Notes under the pieces: model-generated | Told to the model about the DNA's origin: nothing | Seen by the model: the letters and a program-made list of their open reading frames with translations, nothing else | Database searches by the model: none | Origin: Congeria kusceri | Lineage: Eukaryota > Mollusca > Bivalvia > Myida > Dreissenidae | NCBI GenBank assembly: GCA_027627225.1 | Contig: CM051026.1 | Span: 8,338,925 to 8,402,924 of the forward strand | Direction: 5' to 3' | Length of the DNA: 64,000 bases | In this document: piece after piece, positions 61,117-64,000 of the stretch | How the letters are laid out: each line of letters begins with the position of its first letter | How positions within the stretch are numbered: position 1 is the stretch's first letter | Position numbers and translations under genes: made by a program

Positions 61117-61795
61117 CTAGAATTGTCACACGAGTGACTGATATACCCCCACAATATGACCTTGTCGCAAAACTATGGCATCTATTCGAAAGAAATGGAC
61201 AGAGAGAGAATGTTTTAATTTGGGAATGGTCAACAGTGTATTTGGAAAAATTTAATTTCAATAGGAGCCATAAGTCTGTCAACAATTGTAGCCAAAGTTG
61301 AACTTGATTTGTATTTTATAATGTTACACCTATGTACCAAAAATAAGTTAAATATGTGAAGCCTTTCATTAGTTGTTGTCCATGTTTTTAGAGAATTTAA
61401 GTAAAAAAGGGGGGCCATAACTGCGTCAAAATTTAGTGGTTTGTTACCAACGTCAAACTTGACCTGTATTTTATGATCCTACACATGTGTACCAATAATT
61501 ATTTAAATATGTCAATCCATTGTTGAGTTTTCGTCCGAAAATCTAGTTTTTTAAGGAATTTTAAGTCAAAAAGGGGCCATAACTCTGTCAAACTTTAGTG
61601 GTTTGTAACAAACATCAAACTAGACCTGTATTATATGATGTTACACATGTGTACCAAAAATTATTTGAATATGTCAAGCCTTTCTGGAGTTATAATCCGG
61701 AAACCAAAAACCAACAGACCGACAGACCGACGGACCGACAAGCTCATGCCTATATACCCCATCCCTAAACTTCATGTTTGTGGGTATAATAACTG
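61117..61795. mobile_element. Dispersed element with three internal units and inverted ends
   Basis: TATACCCCCACAATATG at about 61142 and CATGTTTGTGGGTATA at about 61780 are near inverted copies. Between them lie three units of about 160 bp with AGGGGCCATAACTCTGTCAA, GTTACACATGTGTACCAAAA and AATATGTCAAGCC, then a (GACAGACC)-type run at 61715-61740. A partial copy is at 24157-24430. I recall similar repeats from bivalve genomes. Confidence 0.65.
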
Positions 61796-63460
61796 ACCTG
61801 TATTTATGTGGGTATTAATTTCCTATAATATATCTCAGTACCAATTTAACATATTTTTCCTAATTTGAAGATAATGCTTGTTTCCTTTTCTATGTTATGT
61901 AATGCCTATAATAAGCCATTTGAGAATGATTTACAAATAGACCATGTGTTTTCTGCCAATCCTAATATTTTTATTTTTATTCAAATGTATTTCTGCATCC
62001 GTCCCTTATTCCAAAATACAAAAAACTAGTTATTCTAACTAAAGTGTGTGTCAATATATTTCGTTCGTCCCTTTCTCAATCTCTTTATTCGTTCATTTCT
62101 TCATTACTCCTTACAACCTATCTTACTCCTTATACCTCCCTTATTTATTTCTCGTATTCAGTTTGTTTACTTTCAGTTCGTTTACAGTCATATGATTCCA
62201 CACCTTCCTAGCTTCTGTGTGTTCCTTGCTGCCTACTGGCATCTAAGTCAACGTATATCCTTCATTACTCTCTTCCATCATCCATACTTTCCTCCATTTC
62301 ACACCATTCCTTCCATCTGTACTACTACACACGTACCTACTCATTCATAATATAATATGGTAAATTAAAGCCACACACACGTATCTACTCTTTCATTGAT
62401 ATAATATGATAGATTAAAGCTACACGCAAGTATCTGTAAGTTACTTATGTAACCATAGTTAGTGTTTTCCTTATGTCATTGTGAAGGGAACATCCCGGAA
62501 CACATAAGTCCGTGCCATTTCTTTCTTAATTAACAATTTTGAAAAAGGCTGTGGGCCTCAGGTACATACGAGTTCCATTTCGATTCAATTATTAAACAAT
62601 TCTTTAATTATTACATTGAACAACATCTGCCTTGTCGTCCTTATAACTTGTATAAATTGTAATTGTTTTACAAACAACATTTGTTAAATTTATTGAACGT
62701 TTTAATTTCAATTTTAAATCTGATTTATAAAGACAATAAACATATTTTATAAACGGTATAAATTTGCATACATGTACCAATGCTTAAAAATGTAAAATAT
62801 TTTACAGTTTATAACTGGAATAAACCTAAAATTAAAACAAACATGCTATAATACATCAGAAATAAAAGGAAATAGTATCTACACTAGTACATTCAAATAA
62901 TTACACTATCGTAAATCGTATTAGAAACACAGCTTTTTTTCTTAAATCAATGATCAAATACAGCATGGCTTAATTGTACCTTATAAACCAAAACTGGTAA
63001 GTAATGTCTTAATGTACGTTGAAATAATTATGTAACTAAAGACAGATGCATATGCAGCTGACTAAACGCGATATTGCTGCTTTATGGATTATTGTCTGTC
63101 TTACTACTATCATAACATAAGTAAATAATACATAATAGAGTATGGTCAGCGATTGTGTTCTGCGATTAATCGGTAAAGAATCGCAAATAAAATACGTTTT
63201 AAACCGTGTACACCCGTTTAAACGGTTTTCAGCGTTTTTCATCCCTTTTCAACCGCTGAATTACGTAATTCACCGCTTTTCAGCGCCAACGCTAACTTTT
63301 ACGATTACTCGCTACGCATGCGCAGTCGCTCAAAGGCGGTGTTAGCTAATAAAAAGCGGTGAAAGGGCGGGGCTTATGAATCTGTTTTAAACTACCACCA
63401 GTTTTCCTTGGTAAGCGATAATGGGGCGTGGCTTACTATAAATTATAATCCACTTAAAAG
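61796..63460. other. AT-rich DNA, no gene seen
   Basis: Positions 62060-62350 are pyrimidine-rich and give a Ser/Phe-rich ORF that is probably an artefact. Near 63185-63370 there is a GC-richer patch with a 14-bp palindrome (GAATTACGTAATTC) and two GC-box-like words (GGGCGGGGCTTA, GGGGCGTGGCTTA). Confidence 0.45.
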
Positions 63461-63464
63461 GCAG

Positions 63465-63950
<486 letters not shown>

Positions 63951-64000
63951 TATTTTATTTTACATAATTCTTTATGTTAGGTATGGAATAACTAAATACA

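Overview
The window is eukaryotic nuclear DNA. It is AT-rich and repeat-dense, with genes split by GT-AG introns, so most open frames are meaningless. The best guess is a lophotrochozoan, most likely a bivalve mollusc. The reasons are the decayed APE-type LINE with a C-terminal zinc knuckle, tRNA-derived SINEs, short foldback elements, several dispersed repeats that I recognise as bivalve-like, and a CXorf38-like protein of a kind I recall as expanded in bivalves. No database search was possible, so the taxon is an inference.

The main gene lies on the minus strand between 60280 and 46820. I assembled nine coding exons by matching splice sites and intron phases: 59696-60280, 55322-55480, 54599-55190, 50643-50671, 50124-50246, 49690-49786, 48838-49416, 47987-48120 and 46820-47767. 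Every junction is phase-consistent. The total is 3246 nt (1081 residues plus stop). The predicted protein has a CXorf38-like N-terminal domain, a long heptad-repeat coiled coil, an unrecognised alpha/beta region, and a C-terminal trypsin-like (PA clan) protease domain with a His, Asp, GDSG layout. I do not know a described protein with this order.

A decayed relative of the 3' half of this gene lies on the minus strand at about 22130-23600. Its protease exon has stops and has lost the catalytic serine, yet two splice junctions survive. A further fossil of about 50 bp from the alpha/beta exon lies at 45402-45457. The gene therefore belongs to a multicopy, turning-over family.

Layout: 1-4308, 5'-incomplete LINE remnant. 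4309-8640, AT-rich DNA with a foldback element at 6784-6916. 8650-10900, 39-bp minisatellite. 10900-20500, mostly featureless AT-rich DNA with a coding-like remnant near 16.3-16.9 kb and a long hairpin at 19063-19206. 20520-22090, 102-bp satellite. 22130-26260, pseudogene and orphan exon-like ORF among repeats. 28150-30130, two SINEs. 31667-31951, TATA box and possible signal-peptide exon. 32.9-35.5 kb, dispersed and tandem repeats. 39450-40970, element with inverted GCTCACCTGAG ends. 41-46.8 kb, AT-rich DNA with minisatellite, foldback and fossil. 46.8-60.3 kb, main gene. 60.3-64 kb, dispersed repeats and long tetranucleotide arrays. No rRNA, CRISPR array or convincing functional tRNA gene was seen.
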